Positions 1 through 10,827 of a DNA stretch of 64,000 nucleotides are shown here, one piece after another. Both the position numbers and the translations under genes were made by a program. How positions within the stretch are numbered: position 1 is the stretch's first letter; every line of letters begins with the position of its first letter. The notes under the pieces were generated by a model. It searched no databases. It saw nothing but the letters and a program-made list of their open reading frames with translations, and was not told the DNA's origin. The DNA comes from Devosia equisanguinis (GTDB taxonomy: Bacteria; Pseudomonadota; Alphaproteobacteria; Rhizobiales; Hyphomicrobiaceae): the NCBI GenBank assembly GCA_945889015.1, contig CAMDBL010000002.1, forward strand, positions 1-64,000, given 5' to 3'.

Positions 1-20
1 GCCCCCGCGCGCGGGGGCCT
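1..20. terminator. GC-rich hairpin, probable terminator of the gene upstream of the window
   Basis: GCCCCCGCGCGCGGGGGCC self-complementary, followed by ttctt. Confidence 0.5.
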
Positions 21-105
21 TCTTGCGTTCAAGACCGATGCATTATTCCTCCGGCCCGCCGATGCAATTTTGCTCCGGCGTTGACAATGGCTACGGATCA
101 TCCGT

Positions 106-657
106 GTGGGTTTGGCACAGCCGGACTCCGGTGATCTGGTCGACTTCCGCTTCGTCGTCGACGGACGGGTTGCAACCTGGCCCGAAGCGGTCGTCGAGTA
201 CAACCGCAACGACGACGACATCTCGGTATGGATCGGAAAGCAGGACAAGTTCGCGCTGCGCTTGGCCGTCGAGGAAGAACTGCGCCGCCGGCATCTGCAC
301 GGATGGTCGGGGAGGCCTCGGCTGCTCGGCACCACCGACGAGCGCTTTGCGTGGCTGCGCGACCGATGGCTGTGGATGCCTCTGTTCGTCAGGCCCGTGA
401 TTTACTTCCTCTACCGATACGTACTCGCGTTGGGCTTCCTCGACGGTCGGGCCGGCTTTCTTTACGCGGCGCTGCAAGGCTTCTGGCTCCGCTTGATCGT
501 CGACTGGAAAACGGTGGAGCTACGCAAGCTCGAGCTGTCGGACGGGGAACTCACGGCGTTTTCGCGCGAGATGATGACGACTCGCTCCGGCTCGGTGACG
601 GCTGTGGGATTGGCGCAAGTTCGAATAAAAAATCCGACGGCGGATATTCATCCATGA
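106..657 (+). pseudogene. C-terminal part of a GT2-type glycosyltransferase, N-terminal catalytic region absent
   Basis: Translation begins directly at LVDFRFVVDGRVATWPEAVVEYNRNDDDISVWIGKQDKFA..., typical of the post-catalytic half of GT2 enzymes; in-frame stop at 82-84; only GTG start at 106. Confidence 0.5.
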
Positions 658-1451
658 CCACGGTCGCACGACATGTGCTCGAGAGGTTGGCACGCAATAC
701 CAGATTGCGGCGTCGCCTGCCGCAGGACTTCGGTCAGCGCCCAATCTGGGTGTCGCCGGATGCGCGACTTCGCTTCCTTAAACCGGGAAAGAATGCGTTC
801 GATCTTGAATTGCTTTCTATCGTCAAGCGCTTTGTGCGCCCCGGCGACACAGTTCTCGATATCGGATCCAACGTGGGCGAGTTGGCACTCGCGGCAGCGC
901 ACGTGTGTGGCAGCGGTGGGGGAGTGCTCGCTGTCGAGGCCGATCCCTTTCTCGCGTCGCTGGTCCAACTGACATCGTTCGAAAAAGAGAATGCGGACTT
1001 GAATCTCGATGTGTTGTGCGCGGCCGCGTCCGAGGTGGCGGGCATGTCGCGTTTCAACCTTGCCGAAAGAGGGCGAGCTGCCAATTCACTGGCACTTTCC
1101 GGCAGTACGCAGATGGGCGGCATAAGGGGTACGCTTTGGGTTCCAACGTTGACGGTAGATGCGATGGTCGCGGCGTGGCAGGTGCCGAGCATGATAAAAA
1201 TCGACGTCGAAGGTGCCGAGATCCAGGTGCTCAGGGGGGCCGGGGATACGCTCAAGACGCATCGCCCGATCGTCATGTTCGAGGCCAGTGCCGCCATTCC
1301 GCAGATCGAGAGGTTGCTGCAGGATCTCAGTTACCAGATCTTCGATCCTTCAGCCTCAGGGTCTCTTGAGCCTTTGGCCTCGTGCATCTTCAATACTCTC
1401 GCAATTCCGACCGAGAGGTTGGCTGAGTTTCGAGATGGAGAGGGCAAGTGA
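654..1451 (+). CDS. FkbM family SAM-dependent methyltransferase
   Basis: VRPGDTVLDIGSNVGELALAAA, IKIDVEGAEIQVLRGAGDTL; ATG overlaps the upstream stop. Confidence 0.85.
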   Translation: MTTVARHVLERLARNTRLRRRLPQDFGQRPIWVSPDARLRFLKPGKNAFDLELLSIVKRFVRPGDTVLDIGSNVGELALAAAHVCGSGGGVLAVEADPFLASLVQLTSFEKENADLNLDVLCAAASEVAGMSRFNLAERGRAANSLALSGSTQMGGIRGTLWVPTLTVDAMVAAWQVPSMIKIDVEGAEIQVLRGAGDTLKTHRPIVMFEASAAIPQIERLLQDLSYQIFDPSASGSLEPLASCIFNTLAIPTERLAEFRDGEGK

Positions 1452-1485
1452 TCGAACCCGCGACTGGTCCTCGCGAGGACAGCCC

Positions 1486-3309
1486 TTGAGCGACTCCGTC
1501 ATCCTCGGTCTCAACGCCTACCACGGCGACGCGTCGGCCTGCCTGCTCCGCGACGGGGAGCTGGTGGCGGCGGCGGAGGAGGAGCGGTTCCGCCGTGTCA
1601 AGCACTGGGCGGGATTCCCGTCCGAGGCCATCCGCTACTGTCTCGCCGAGGCGGGTGTGGGCTTGAGTTCCGTCGCGCACGTCGCGGTCAACTCGGATCC
1701 GCGCTCCAACATCGTGCGGCGGCTCGGCTACGCTGTGCTGCAGCGGCCCGATATCAGCCTGGTCCTCGACCGGGTCCGCAATCAGCAGAAGCGCTCCTCG
1801 ATCGAGGCCGAGCTGGCCGCGGCCTTTCCAGGTGAGCGATTCACAGGGCAGGTGCACCGCGTCGAGCACCATCTGGCCCACCTCGCCTCGACATTCTACG
1901 TGTCACCGTTCGAGGAGGCTGTCGCGGTGTCCGTCGATGGTTTCGGCGACTTCGCCAGCGCCGCCTGGGGCATCGGGCGCGGCACCCACCTGCAGCTCGA
2001 CGGGCGCGTCTGGTTTCCCCATTCGCTCGGCGCCTTCTATCAGGCGCTCACCCAGTTCATCGGCTTTCCCCATTATGGCGACGAGTACAAGGTGATGGGC
2101 CTCGCGCCCAACGGCGAGCCGCGCTATCTGCCGCAGATGCGCCGCATCGTGCAGTTGCTCGGCGACGGCACCTTCGCGCTCGATCTCGCCTATTTTCGGC
2201 ATCACCGGGAAAAAGTCGCCTACGAATGGTCGGGTGGTTCCCCCAGCGTCGGCACGCTTTTCTCGCCAGCGCTCGAGGAGCTGCTCGGCAAGGCGCGCAG
2301 TGTGGACGAGCCGCTCGAGCAGAAGCACCGCGACATCGCTCGGTCGGTCCAGGCAATGTACGAGGAGGCCTTCTTTCACCTGCTCGCGGCGCTGCATCGC
2401 CGCTACCGTCTCGACAGCCTGACGCTCGCCGGCGGCTGCGCCATGAACTCGGTCGCCAACGGCAAGGTCCGGCGGCAATCGCCGTTCAAGCGGCTCTATA
2501 TCCAGTCGGCGGCGGGCGACGCAGGCGGTGCGATCGGTGCCGCGCTCGACGTCTGGCACCGGCGCGGCGGTCTCACCGCACCCGCCGACGAGCGCAGCGT
2601 CCTGGCCGGCGATGCGCTTCGCGGGCGGGTGGTGATGGATCACGCCTATTGTGGCCCGTCAGCCGACGAGAGGGAGATCACCGCACTTTTGGACGCGCGG
2701 CGCGGGGAGATCGAAGCGGCGGACTGCCATGCCGAGCGGATCGACGACGAGCATCGACTGTGCCGCGTCGTGGCAGAGGCGATCGCGCGCGGCGAGGTGA
2801 TCGGCTGGTTCAACGGGCGGATGGAGTGGGGACCGCGCGCCCTCGGCAATCGATCGATTCTGGGTGATCCGCGCCGCGCCGACATGAAGGACATCCTCAA
2901 CCGGAAGATAAAGCGGCGGGAGAGCTTCCGTCCGTTCGCGCCATCCGTCTTGCGAGAGCATGTTGCGGAGTGGTTCGAGGAGGACGACGACGTTCCCTTC
3001 ATGATGCAGGTCCATCAGATCCGCGCCGGCAAGCGCGACCAGATCCCGGCGGTGACGCACGTGGATGGATCAGGGCGCCTGCAGAGTGTCTATCACCGCA
3101 CCAATCCGCGCTACTGGAGCCTGATCGACGCGTTCCGGCAGGCGACCGGAGTGCCGATGGTGCTGAATACCTCGTTCAACGAGAACGAGCCCGTTGTCTG
3201 CAGACCCGGGGAGGCGCTCGACTGCTTCCTCAGGACCAACATGGACGTGCTGGTGCTCGACTGCTGGGTCATCAAACGCGGCGGCGGAAGTGAGCGGGAT
3301 GCGGGCTGA
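1486..3309 (+). CDS. Carbamoyltransferase (NodU/CmcH family)
   Basis: ILGLNAYHGDASACLLRDGELVAAAEEERFRRVKHWAGFP; HHLAHLASTFYVSPF; LAGGCAMNSVANGK; WFNGRMEWGPRALGNRSIL. Alternative ATG start at 1435. Confidence 0.92.
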   Translation: MSDSVILGLNAYHGDASACLLRDGELVAAAEEERFRRVKHWAGFPSEAIRYCLAEAGVGLSSVAHVAVNSDPRSNIVRRLGYAVLQRPDISLVLDRVRNQQKRSSIEAELAAAFPGERFTGQVHRVEHHLAHLASTFYVSPFEEAVAVSVDGFGDFASAAWGIGRGTHLQLDGRVWFPHSLGAFYQALTQFIGFPHYGDEYKVMGLAPNGEPRYLPQMRRIVQLLGDGTFALDLAYFRHHREKVAYEWSGGSPSVGTLFSPALEELLGKARSVDEPLEQKHRDIARSVQAMYEEAFFHLLAALHRRYRLDSLTLAGGCAMNSVANGKVRRQSPFKRLYIQSAAGDAGGAIGAALDVWHRRGGLTAPADERSVLAGDALRGRVVMDHAYCGPSADEREITALLDARRGEIEAADCHAERIDDEHRLCRVVAEAIARGEVIGWFNGRMEWGPRALGNRSILGDPRRADMKDILNRKIKRRESFRPFAPSVLREHVAEWFEEDDDVPFMMQVHQIRAGKRDQIPAVTHVDGSGRLQSVYHRTNPRYWSLIDAFRQATGVPMVLNTSFNENEPVVCRPGEALDCFLRTNMDVLVLDCWVIKRGGGSERDAG

Positions 3310-4111
3310 GATCATCGAGCGGTTCTGCGAGGGCAAGTTCCGCGACGACCGCAACGAGGATGCCGTTGTCGCCAACGCGTGCTTCGTGGCCGTCGTCGAC
3401 GGATCGACCGCAGCCGGAGCGATCGCTGGAGAGCCTGGCGGCCGGCTTGCCGCGCGGCTCGTCTGCGACGTTCTCGAGCGGTTGCCCGCGGAGGCAGACG
3501 CAGGCCGGTTCGTGGGTGAAGCGACCGCGGCGCTGCATGCGGCAGGGCTGCGGCACGGGGTGCCCGCGCCCTTCGCGGCGGTCGCCGTTCTGTCGCTCGC
3601 CCGCCGCGAGATCTGGCGGATTGGCGACTGTCCGTTCGCGATCGGCGGTGCCTGGAGGATCGCCGATCATTTTCCACACGAGCAGGCCTATTTCGCCTTC
3701 CGTCGAATGATACTGCGCGGCTACCGCGACCTCGGGCGGCCTCACGCCGCCGCCGAGACCCTAGCCGGCGTGACCCGCGATTGGCTCGAGATGACGCGGC
3801 ACTGGCTCAATGCCGACGATCATCCGATGAGCTTCGGTGCACTCGGCGGACGTTTGCCGCCGGCCCGGTTCGTCGAGGTGCTCGACGTCAGGCGCGACGT
3901 TCGCGAGATCACGCTCGCTTCTGATGGCGCCGTCGTTTCGCCTGCCGGCCAGCGCGGGCCGGGAGACGTCGCCGACATGCTCGCACAGATCTCGGCGCTG
4001 AAAGCGCGCGACCCGGACTGCCTCTCGCTCTACGACTACTGGCGGGGCTTTCCCGAGGGCGCGGCCTACCTCGACGACACCACACTGGTGCGGCTCGCGA
4101 TCTCCGAGTGA
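3299..4111 (+). CDS. PP2C-like serine/threonine phosphatase domain protein
   Basis: DRNEDAVVANACFVAVVDGSTAAG, WRIGDCPFAIGG, LASDGAVV; ATG overlaps end of carbamoyltransferase. Confidence 0.65.
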   Translation: MRAEIIERFCEGKFRDDRNEDAVVANACFVAVVDGSTAAGAIAGEPGGRLAARLVCDVLERLPAEADAGRFVGEATAALHAAGLRHGVPAPFAAVAVLSLARREIWRIGDCPFAIGGAWRIADHFPHEQAYFAFRRMILRGYRDLGRPHAAAETLAGVTRDWLEMTRHWLNADDHPMSFGALGGRLPPARFVEVLDVRRDVREITLASDGAVVSPAGQRGPGDVADMLAQISALKARDPDCLSLYDYWRGFPEGAAYLDDTTLVRLAISE

Positions 4112-4217
4112 TGGCCGCGCGGTGATTGCGCCGCACTTGGCCTGAGGGCCCGGATCATGGCAGGAGCGGTCAGACGCGTTGCATGACGCACGCCATCGCG
4201 TCTGCCGGGAGCATTGT

Positions 4218-5465
4218 TTGCCGCGCATCGTCTTCGTCAACCGCTACTTCCATCCCGATCATTCGGCGACCAGCCAGATGCTGTCGGACTTGGCATTCGC
4301 GCTGGCGTCGCGGGGGTACGAGATCGCCGTGGTCACGGGCCGCATCGGCTACGAGTCGGGCGGCGCGGAGTTGGCGCGACGGGAAACGATTGCAGGCGTC
4401 GCAGTCGAGCGCGTGTGGACCTCGCGGTTCGGGCGCGGCAGTCTGTACGGACGTGTCGCCGATTATCTGACGTTCTATCTGTCGTCCCTCGTATTTCTGC
4501 TACGTGTCGTCCGTGTCGGCGACATTGTCGTCGCCAAGACCGATCCCCCGATGCTGTCGGTGCTCGCCGCTCCCGTCGTGCGCCTGAAGGGTGCGCGGCT
4601 CGTCAACTGGCTGCAGGACGTTTTTCCGGAAGTGGCGGCGGCGGTGGGCGTGGGCACGGGGGCCGGCGGCCGAACACTGTATGCGATGCTGCGGCGTTTG
4701 CGTGACCGCTCGCTGAGGCGGGCGGCGGTCAACGTGGTGCTTGGCGAGCGCATGGCAGAGCGCGTGGCCGCGATGGGTGTGCCACGCGGCAAAATCCGGA
4801 TCATTTGCAACTGGGCGGACGGCGAGATCGTCCGTCCCGTGGCGCGGGACAGGAATGCGCTGCGCCGGTCCTGGGGCCTGGGCGACAAGTTCGTCGTCGG
4901 CTATTCCGGCAATCTCGGCCGCGCGCACGAGTTCGAAACCTTCCTGCAGGCGATCGCCGAGATCGAGCGGATGCCTGGCACGCCCGATGTCGTGTGGCTC
5001 TTCATCGGAGGCGGTGTCAGCCAGGCGGCGATGATGCGGGAGGTCGCCCGGCGCGGGCTCGCATCGGTGATGTGCCTGCCGTATCAGCCGCGCGAGACGC
5101 TCGGCGAGAGCCTCTCCGCCGCCGACGTGCATCTGGTCACTCTGCGGGTCGGGCTCGAGGGGCTGATCGTGCCGAGCAAGATCTACGGCGTCATGGCGGC
5201 TGGGCGCCCAACAATCTTCGTCGGAGACGGCGATGGGGAGGTGGCGCGAACACTGCGCACGTTCGACTGCGGCGATACGGTGCCTGAAGGGGACGGTCCG
5301 GCGTTGACGGCGGCAGTGCTGAGGCTCGCAGCACAACCCGGCGAATGCAGTAGGCTCGGTGCGAATGCGCGCGATGCGTTCGACCAGCACTACGCATTGC
5401 CGCACGCCGTCGGGCAATGGTGCGAGCTGATCGAGGCGCTGCGAACCGGCACGCCGGCCCGCTAG
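4218..5465 (+). CDS. Glycosyltransferase family 4 (WcaI/WbuB-like)
   Basis: RIVFVNRYFHPDHSATSQMLSDLAFALASRGYEIAVVTG; NWLQDVFPEVAAAVG; VGYSGNLGRAHEFETFLQA. Confidence 0.88.
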   Translation: MPRIVFVNRYFHPDHSATSQMLSDLAFALASRGYEIAVVTGRIGYESGGAELARRETIAGVAVERVWTSRFGRGSLYGRVADYLTFYLSSLVFLLRVVRVGDIVVAKTDPPMLSVLAAPVVRLKGARLVNWLQDVFPEVAAAVGVGTGAGGRTLYAMLRRLRDRSLRRAAVNVVLGERMAERVAAMGVPRGKIRIICNWADGEIVRPVARDRNALRRSWGLGDKFVVGYSGNLGRAHEFETFLQAIAEIERMPGTPDVVWLFIGGGVSQAAMMREVARRGLASVMCLPYQPRETLGESLSAADVHLVTLRVGLEGLIVPSKIYGVMAAGRPTIFVGDGDGEVARTLRTFDCGDTVPEGDGPALTAAVLRLAAQPGECSRLGANARDAFDQHYALPHAVGQWCELIEALRTGTPAR

Positions 5466-5505
5466 CGGGCCGGCTCCGGCATTCGCCTTCCCGGGATAGG
5501 GGGGC

Positions 5506-6339
5506 TCAGCCGGCCTTCTTCATCGCCGCCTGCTCCGCGTTCGGAAAGAACAGCTGCTGGCCGTCGATGCGGTAGGAGCGGATCGCGTTCTGCCCATCGG
5601 CCGAGATCATCCAGTCGACGAACGTCTGGCCGAGTTCGGTCTTGACGTGCGGGTGTTTCGCGGGGTTCACCAGCATCACGCCATACTGGTTGAACAGCGC
5701 CTTGCCGCCTTCGACCGCGATCTGCAGATCACCCTTGTTCTTGAACGAGATCCAGGTGCCGCGGTCGGCCAGCACGTAGGCGCTCATCGCGGCCGCCGTA
5801 TTCAGGGCCGCCCCCATCCCCTGACCGATCTCGCGATACCAGGCGGGCTTGCCCGCGGCCGGATCGAGCCCTGCTTTTTTCCACAACGCCAGCTCGGCGG
5901 AGTGCGTGCCGCTCCGGTCGCCGCGCGACACGAACGGCGCCGACTTGGCCTCGATCGCCTTCAGCGCGAGACCAACGTCCTTGCCCTTGACGCGAGCCGG
6001 ATCAGACTTGGGACCGATCAAAACGAAGTCGTTGTACATCACGTCGAAGCGCTTCACGCCGAAGCCGTCGGCGACGAACTTCTCCTCCTGCGCCTTGGCG
6101 TGGACGAAGAGGACGTCGGCATCGCCGCGCCGTCCCGTGTCCAGGGCCTGCCCCGTACCTTGGGCGACGACCTTCACGTTGATGCCGGTCTTGGCTTTGA
6201 ACAGCGGGAGGATGTGCCCGAACAGGCCCGAGTCCTGCGTCGACGTGGTCGAGGCGACGACGATCGACTTGTCCTGTGCCAGGACGGGAGCAGTTGCGAC
6301 GGCAAGCGCGGTGGCGATGGCAAATATATGAAGACGCAT
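5506..6339 (-). CDS. tupA: Tungstate ABC transporter substrate-binding protein
   Basis: Signal peptide then IVVASTTSTQDSGLFGHILPLFKAKTGINVKVVAQGTGQALDTGRRGDADVLFVHAK. Confidence 0.85.
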   Translation of the reverse strand: MRLHIFAIATALAVATAPVLAQDKSIVVASTTSTQDSGLFGHILPLFKAKTGINVKVVAQGTGQALDTGRRGDADVLFVHAKAQEEKFVADGFGVKRFDVMYNDFVLIGPKSDPARVKGKDVGLALKAIEAKSAPFVSRGDRSGTHSAELALWKKAGLDPAAGKPAWYREIGQGMGAALNTAAAMSAYVLADRGTWISFKNKGDLQIAVEGGKALFNQYGVMLVNPAKHPHVKTELGQTFVDWMISADGQNAIRSYRIDGQQLFFPNAEQAAMKKAG

Positions 6340-6356
6340 GTCAATTCCTTCCAGGG

Positions 6357-7133
6357 CTAGGTGAGGACGATATCGCCGGCGAGAAAGCGGCGGGCGGCAT
6401 CGGTGCGGGGGCGTTTGAAGAAGTCGCCGGCGGGGCTGTGCTCGAGGAGCCGTCCGCCGGCCAGGAACACGATCTCCCCGGCCAGGCGTCGCGCCTGGCC
6501 GAGATCGTGCGTGGACATCACGATCTTGGTACCCGCCGCGGCGACGGCGGTGACGATGTCCTCGATCGCTTTGGTGCCTTGCGGATCGAGGCTCGCGGTA
6601 GGCTCGTCGAGGAAGAGCAGTTGCGGCTCCGACGCCAGCGCGCGAGCCAGCGCCAGACGCTGCTGCTCGCCGCCGGAAAGCCGGCGCGCCGGCCGGTCGT
6701 CGAGACCCGCGAGTCCGACGCGCGACAGCAGCGCAGCCACGGCCCCCGCGTCGCGAGGCCGCGACGCGGCTTTCATGGCGAAGGCGACGTTCGCCGCCGC
6801 GGATCGGCGCAGCATCACCGGCCGCTGAAACACGATCGCCTTGCGCAGCGGTCCTTGGTTCGGCGGGGCCGGTGGACTTTCGAGGCGGCCGTCCGACGGC
6901 TCGACCAGTCCCATCGCCAGCCGCAGCAGGCTGGTCTTGCCGGCGCCGTTGGGACCCAGCAGCATGGTCGGCGGGCCGGGGCGCAATTCGAGCCTGATCT
7001 CCCTCAGGATCGTCGTGGTCGCCGTCGAGAGCCCGACGCCGTCGAAGCGCATCAGGATCGCTGCGGAACGGGTCTCGGGGCAGCTATCCAACATGGCGCT
7101 CCGCCCATTCCCGAACGCTCCAGGCCGCCGCAT
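6357..7133 (-). CDS. tupC: ABC transporter ATP-binding protein (tungstate/phosphate type)
   Basis: Walker A GPNGAGKTSLLRL, LSGGEQQRLALARAL, LLFLDEPTASLD. Confidence 0.85.
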   Translation of the reverse strand: MRRPGAFGNGRSAMLDSCPETRSAAILMRFDGVGLSTATTTILREIRLELRPGPPTMLLGPNGAGKTSLLRLAMGLVEPSDGRLESPPAPPNQGPLRKAIVFQRPVMLRRSAAANVAFAMKAASRPRDAGAVAALLSRVGLAGLDDRPARRLSGGEQQRLALARALASEPQLLFLDEPTASLDPQGTKAIEDIVTAVAAAGTKIVMSTHDLGQARRLAGEIVFLAGGRLLEHSPAGDFFKRPRTDAARRFLAGDIVLT

Positions 7134-7773
7134 TGACGGTCAGGATCAGTCCGATCAGCACGACGCCCAATCCGATCGCCAGGGGCATGTCTCCCTTCGA
7201 CGTCTCGAGTGCGATCGTGGTGGTCATCACGCGGGTGAACCCGGCGATGTTGCCGCCGACGATCATCACCGCGCCGACCTCGGCCGCCGCACGCCCGAAC
7301 CCGGCGAGCAGGATCGTCACCAGGGAGAAACGCGCGTCCCACAGGAGCGTGACCGCCCGGTCGACAGGACTAAGTCGCATCGCGGTCAGCTCGTCGCGAT
7401 AGTCGACCCACAGGTCCTCGATCGTCTGGCGCGTCAGTGCGGCGATGATCGGCGCGATCAGGATCGCCTGCGCGATCACCATCGCCGCAGGTGTGAACAA
7501 CAGGCCGAAGGAGCCGAGCGGACCCGATCGCGACAGCAGCAGGAACACGCACAGTCCGACGACCACGGGCGGCAGGCCCATGAGGCCGTTGAGCGTCACG
7601 ACGACGGCGGCACGACCAGGGAAGCGGGTCAGCGCCACCGCCGCACCGAGCGGCAGGCCGACGACGGCGGCGAGCGCGGTCGCGGCGAGGGTGACCAGAA
7701 TCGACAGGCGCACGATCGCAAATAGCGCCGGGTCGGCGCTCAGGATCAGGTCGAGCGCGCTTGCAGCCTCCAA
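7084..7773 (-). CDS. tupB: ABC transporter permease (tungstate)
   Basis: Multi-TM; LPLGAAVALTRFPGRAAVVVTLNGLMGLPPVVVGL; EVGAVMIVGGNIAGFTRVMTTTIALETSKGD. Confidence 0.85.
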   Translation of the reverse strand: MEAASALDLILSADPALFAIVRLSILVTLAATALAAVVGLPLGAAVALTRFPGRAAVVVTLNGLMGLPPVVVGLCVFLLLSRSGPLGSFGLLFTPAAMVIAQAILIAPIIAALTRQTIEDLWVDYRDELTAMRLSPVDRAVTLLWDARFSLVTILLAGFGRAAAEVGAVMIVGGNIAGFTRVMTTTIALETSKGDMPLAIGLGVVLIGLILTVNAAAWSVREWAERHVG

Positions 7774-7892
7774 GCTCCCGCTCCTCCATTTTGCCCGGTA
7801 GTCGGTCCGGTAATGAACCCGCCATCGACCAAGGCGACCGTTGACCGGTGTCTATTTCCCGTGTTTTCTACGCCCATGTCAAACATTAGAAA

Positions 7893-8804
7893 ATGAACCT
7901 AACTATGCAGATATGTGCAGGTTCGCAGCTTCTGACGACCGCGGAGGCGGCCGACTATCTCCGCCTCAAGGAGCGCAAGCTCTACGAGTTGGTGGCCGAG
8001 CAGGCGATCCCCTGCACCAAAGTCACGGGCAAGTGGTTGTTTCCACGAGGTGATCTCGACCGTTGGCTGCTCGCCGGCATGGCTCGGCCGCTCGGCGTCG
8101 TGACGGCCGAGCCGCCGCCGATCGTCGGCGGCAGTCACGATCCGCTGCTGCAGTGGGCGTTGGCGGAGAGCCGCGCAGGGCTCGCCATCCTGCCCGAGGG
8201 AAGCGAGCCAGGGTACCGGCGCTTCCTTGGCGGCCAGGTGATCGCCGCCGCCATCCATTTCCACGATTTCGACGATCCCGACCGCGACGCCAACGTGCGG
8301 CTGGTGGCCCAGGAGCCCTCGCTTTACGACGCGGTGCTGGTCGGTTTCGCTGCCCGTGAGCAAGGGTTGCTGGTTGCAGCCGGCAACCCTCTGCGGCTCG
8401 CATCATTTGCCGATGTATTCGCAGCCAAGGCGCGGCTCGCGGCCCGTCCGGAAGGCGCTGGCGCGCAGCAACTGCTGATCGCACTGCTGGAGCGCGAGCA
8501 CCTGACGATCCAGAAGTTGAATGTCGCCTTGACGGCCCCGACGGGCCCGGACATCGCCCAGGCGATCCGCGCCGGTCATGCCGATTGCGGTGTGGCGACG
8601 CGAGCGGTCGCTGCGGGCGCGGGCCTCGACTTCGTGCCACTCGCCACCGAGCGGTTCGATCTGCTGATGCGCCAGCGCGACAGTTATCGGCCGCCGCTGC
8701 AGCGGCTGCTCGCGCTGCTCAAGGCTCCAGCCTTCGCCGTGAGAGCGGCGGAACTCGGTGGCCTCGACGTCTCCGCCGCCGGGTCGATCCGCTGGACGCC
8801 CTGA
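7893..8804 (+). CDS. HTH (excisionase/MerR-like) DNA-binding plus PBP-like ligand domain regulator, probable tup regulator
   Basis: [47 protein letters not shown], followed by PBP_like domain; divergent from tupBCA. Confidence 0.8.
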   Translation: MNLTMQICAGSQLLTTAEAADYLRLKERKLYELVAEQAIPCTKVTGKWLFPRGDLDRWLLAGMARPLGVVTAEPPPIVGGSHDPLLQWALAESRAGLAILPEGSEPGYRRFLGGQVIAAAIHFHDFDDPDRDANVRLVAQEPSLYDAVLVGFAAREQGLLVAAGNPLRLASFADVFAAKARLAARPEGAGAQQLLIALLEREHLTIQKLNVALTAPTGPDIAQAIRAGHADCGVATRAVAAGAGLDFVPLATERFDLLMRQRDSYRPPLQRLLALLKAPAFAVRAAELGGLDVSAAGSIRWTP

Positions 8805-9064
8805 GAGGGACGACGCGGGTCCCGCGCGCCGCCCCTCGTCCGGCCGGTCCCTGCATTGCGCCGATGGCATCGGCTGACCTCTGTCGCCGTGCGATTCTGC
8901 ATGCTAGAGAGGTCGAGAACGTAACGAGCATAGGCGCCGCAGCCGGATCGGCCGACGGCGGACATGCTCACGCGACGGTTGAGCTTGTCGTGCCGCCCCT
9001 CTCTTCAGGGCCGGCGCGCTCGGCTATGGAACGATGCGATTACGCAGGAAGGAGAGGAGACGGT

Positions 9065-9763
9065 ATGAACAAGGTTTATCCGAGCGCCGCTGCCGCGCTC
9101 GAGGGCGTGGTCAAGGACGGTATCACGGTCGCTGTCGGCGGTTTCGGCCTGTGCGGCATTCCCGAGGCTCTCATCGCCGCCCTGCGTGATACCGGTGCGA
9201 AGAACCTGACCGCCATCTCGAACAATGCCGGCGTCGACGGGTTCGGTCTCGGCATCCTGCTCAACACCCGCCAGATCAAGAAGATGATCTCCTCCTACGT
9301 CGGCGAGAACAAGGAGTTCGAGCGGCAGTTCTTGGCCAAGGAGCTCGAGCTGGAGTTCACGCCGCAAGGTACGCTCGCCGAGAAGCTGCGCGCGGGCGGC
9401 GCCGGCATCCCCGCCTTCTTCACCAAGACCGGCTACGGCACCATCGTCGCCGACGGCAAGGAAGTGAAGGAGTTCGACGGCCAGAAGTACATCATGGAGC
9501 GCTCGCTCACGGCCGATTTGTCGCTGGTCAAGGCCTGGAAGGGCGACAAGGCTGGCAACTTGATCTACCGGATGACCGCGCGCAATTTCAATCCGATGGT
9601 CGCCACCGCCAGCAAGATGACCGTGGCGGAGGTCGAGGAACTCTACGAGGTCGGCCAGCTCGACCCCAACGAGATCCACACGCCGGGCATCTTCGTGAAG
9701 CGCGTCGTTCACAACGGCACGCCCGAGAAGCGCATCGAGCAGCGGACCATCCGGAAGGCGTGA
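9065..9763 (+). CDS. scoA: 3-oxoacid CoA-transferase subunit A
   Basis: [49 protein letters not shown]-like motif. Confidence 0.93.
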   Translation: MNKVYPSAAAALEGVVKDGITVAVGGFGLCGIPEALIAALRDTGAKNLTAISNNAGVDGFGLGILLNTRQIKKMISSYVGENKEFERQFLAKELELEFTPQGTLAEKLRAGGAGIPAFFTKTGYGTIVADGKEVKEFDGQKYIMERSLTADLSLVKAWKGDKAGNLIYRMTARNFNPMVATASKMTVAEVEELYEVGQLDPNEIHTPGIFVKRVVHNGTPEKRIEQRTIRKA

Positions 9764-9867
9764 GCCGTGAGGTCGTGAAGTGGTGAACGGTGCCGGACAA
9801 GGCTCTCACCACTCCACCGTCCATGGTTCACCAACTCACTGTTTCACCCTCATTTCAGGAGACCCAC

Positions 9868-10506
<639 letters not shown>

Positions 10507-10532
10507 CAGATCCCATCGAGCTGTCGACAAAT

Positions 10533-10566
10533 AAGGCGCGCTGCACCCTGGTGCCGCGCGCCTTTT
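10533..10566 (+). terminator. Rho-independent terminator after scoB
   Basis: aaGGCGCGctGCACCctGGTGCcgCGCGCCtttt. Confidence 0.7.
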
Positions 10567-10827
10567 GCATAGCCACAGACTGCACGGGGGAACTTATGAC
10601 AATGCGGTGAAAACGCCTCGCGCTTCTCATACAAACTCGCTAACGAATTTGTCCATCGCATGCTCGATTCGTGCAATATTGACATGGTTCAAGAACGGAC
10701 TTGCATCCGCGTCCTCGGGTCTCCTACAGTCGCTCGCGTGATGGACGGCGAAAAAAGCTCGAGTGGCGAAAGACTGCGCTGCAACGGGTTTCGCGGGTGG
10801 GATCGTCACGTTCAGAATGGATAGTGA

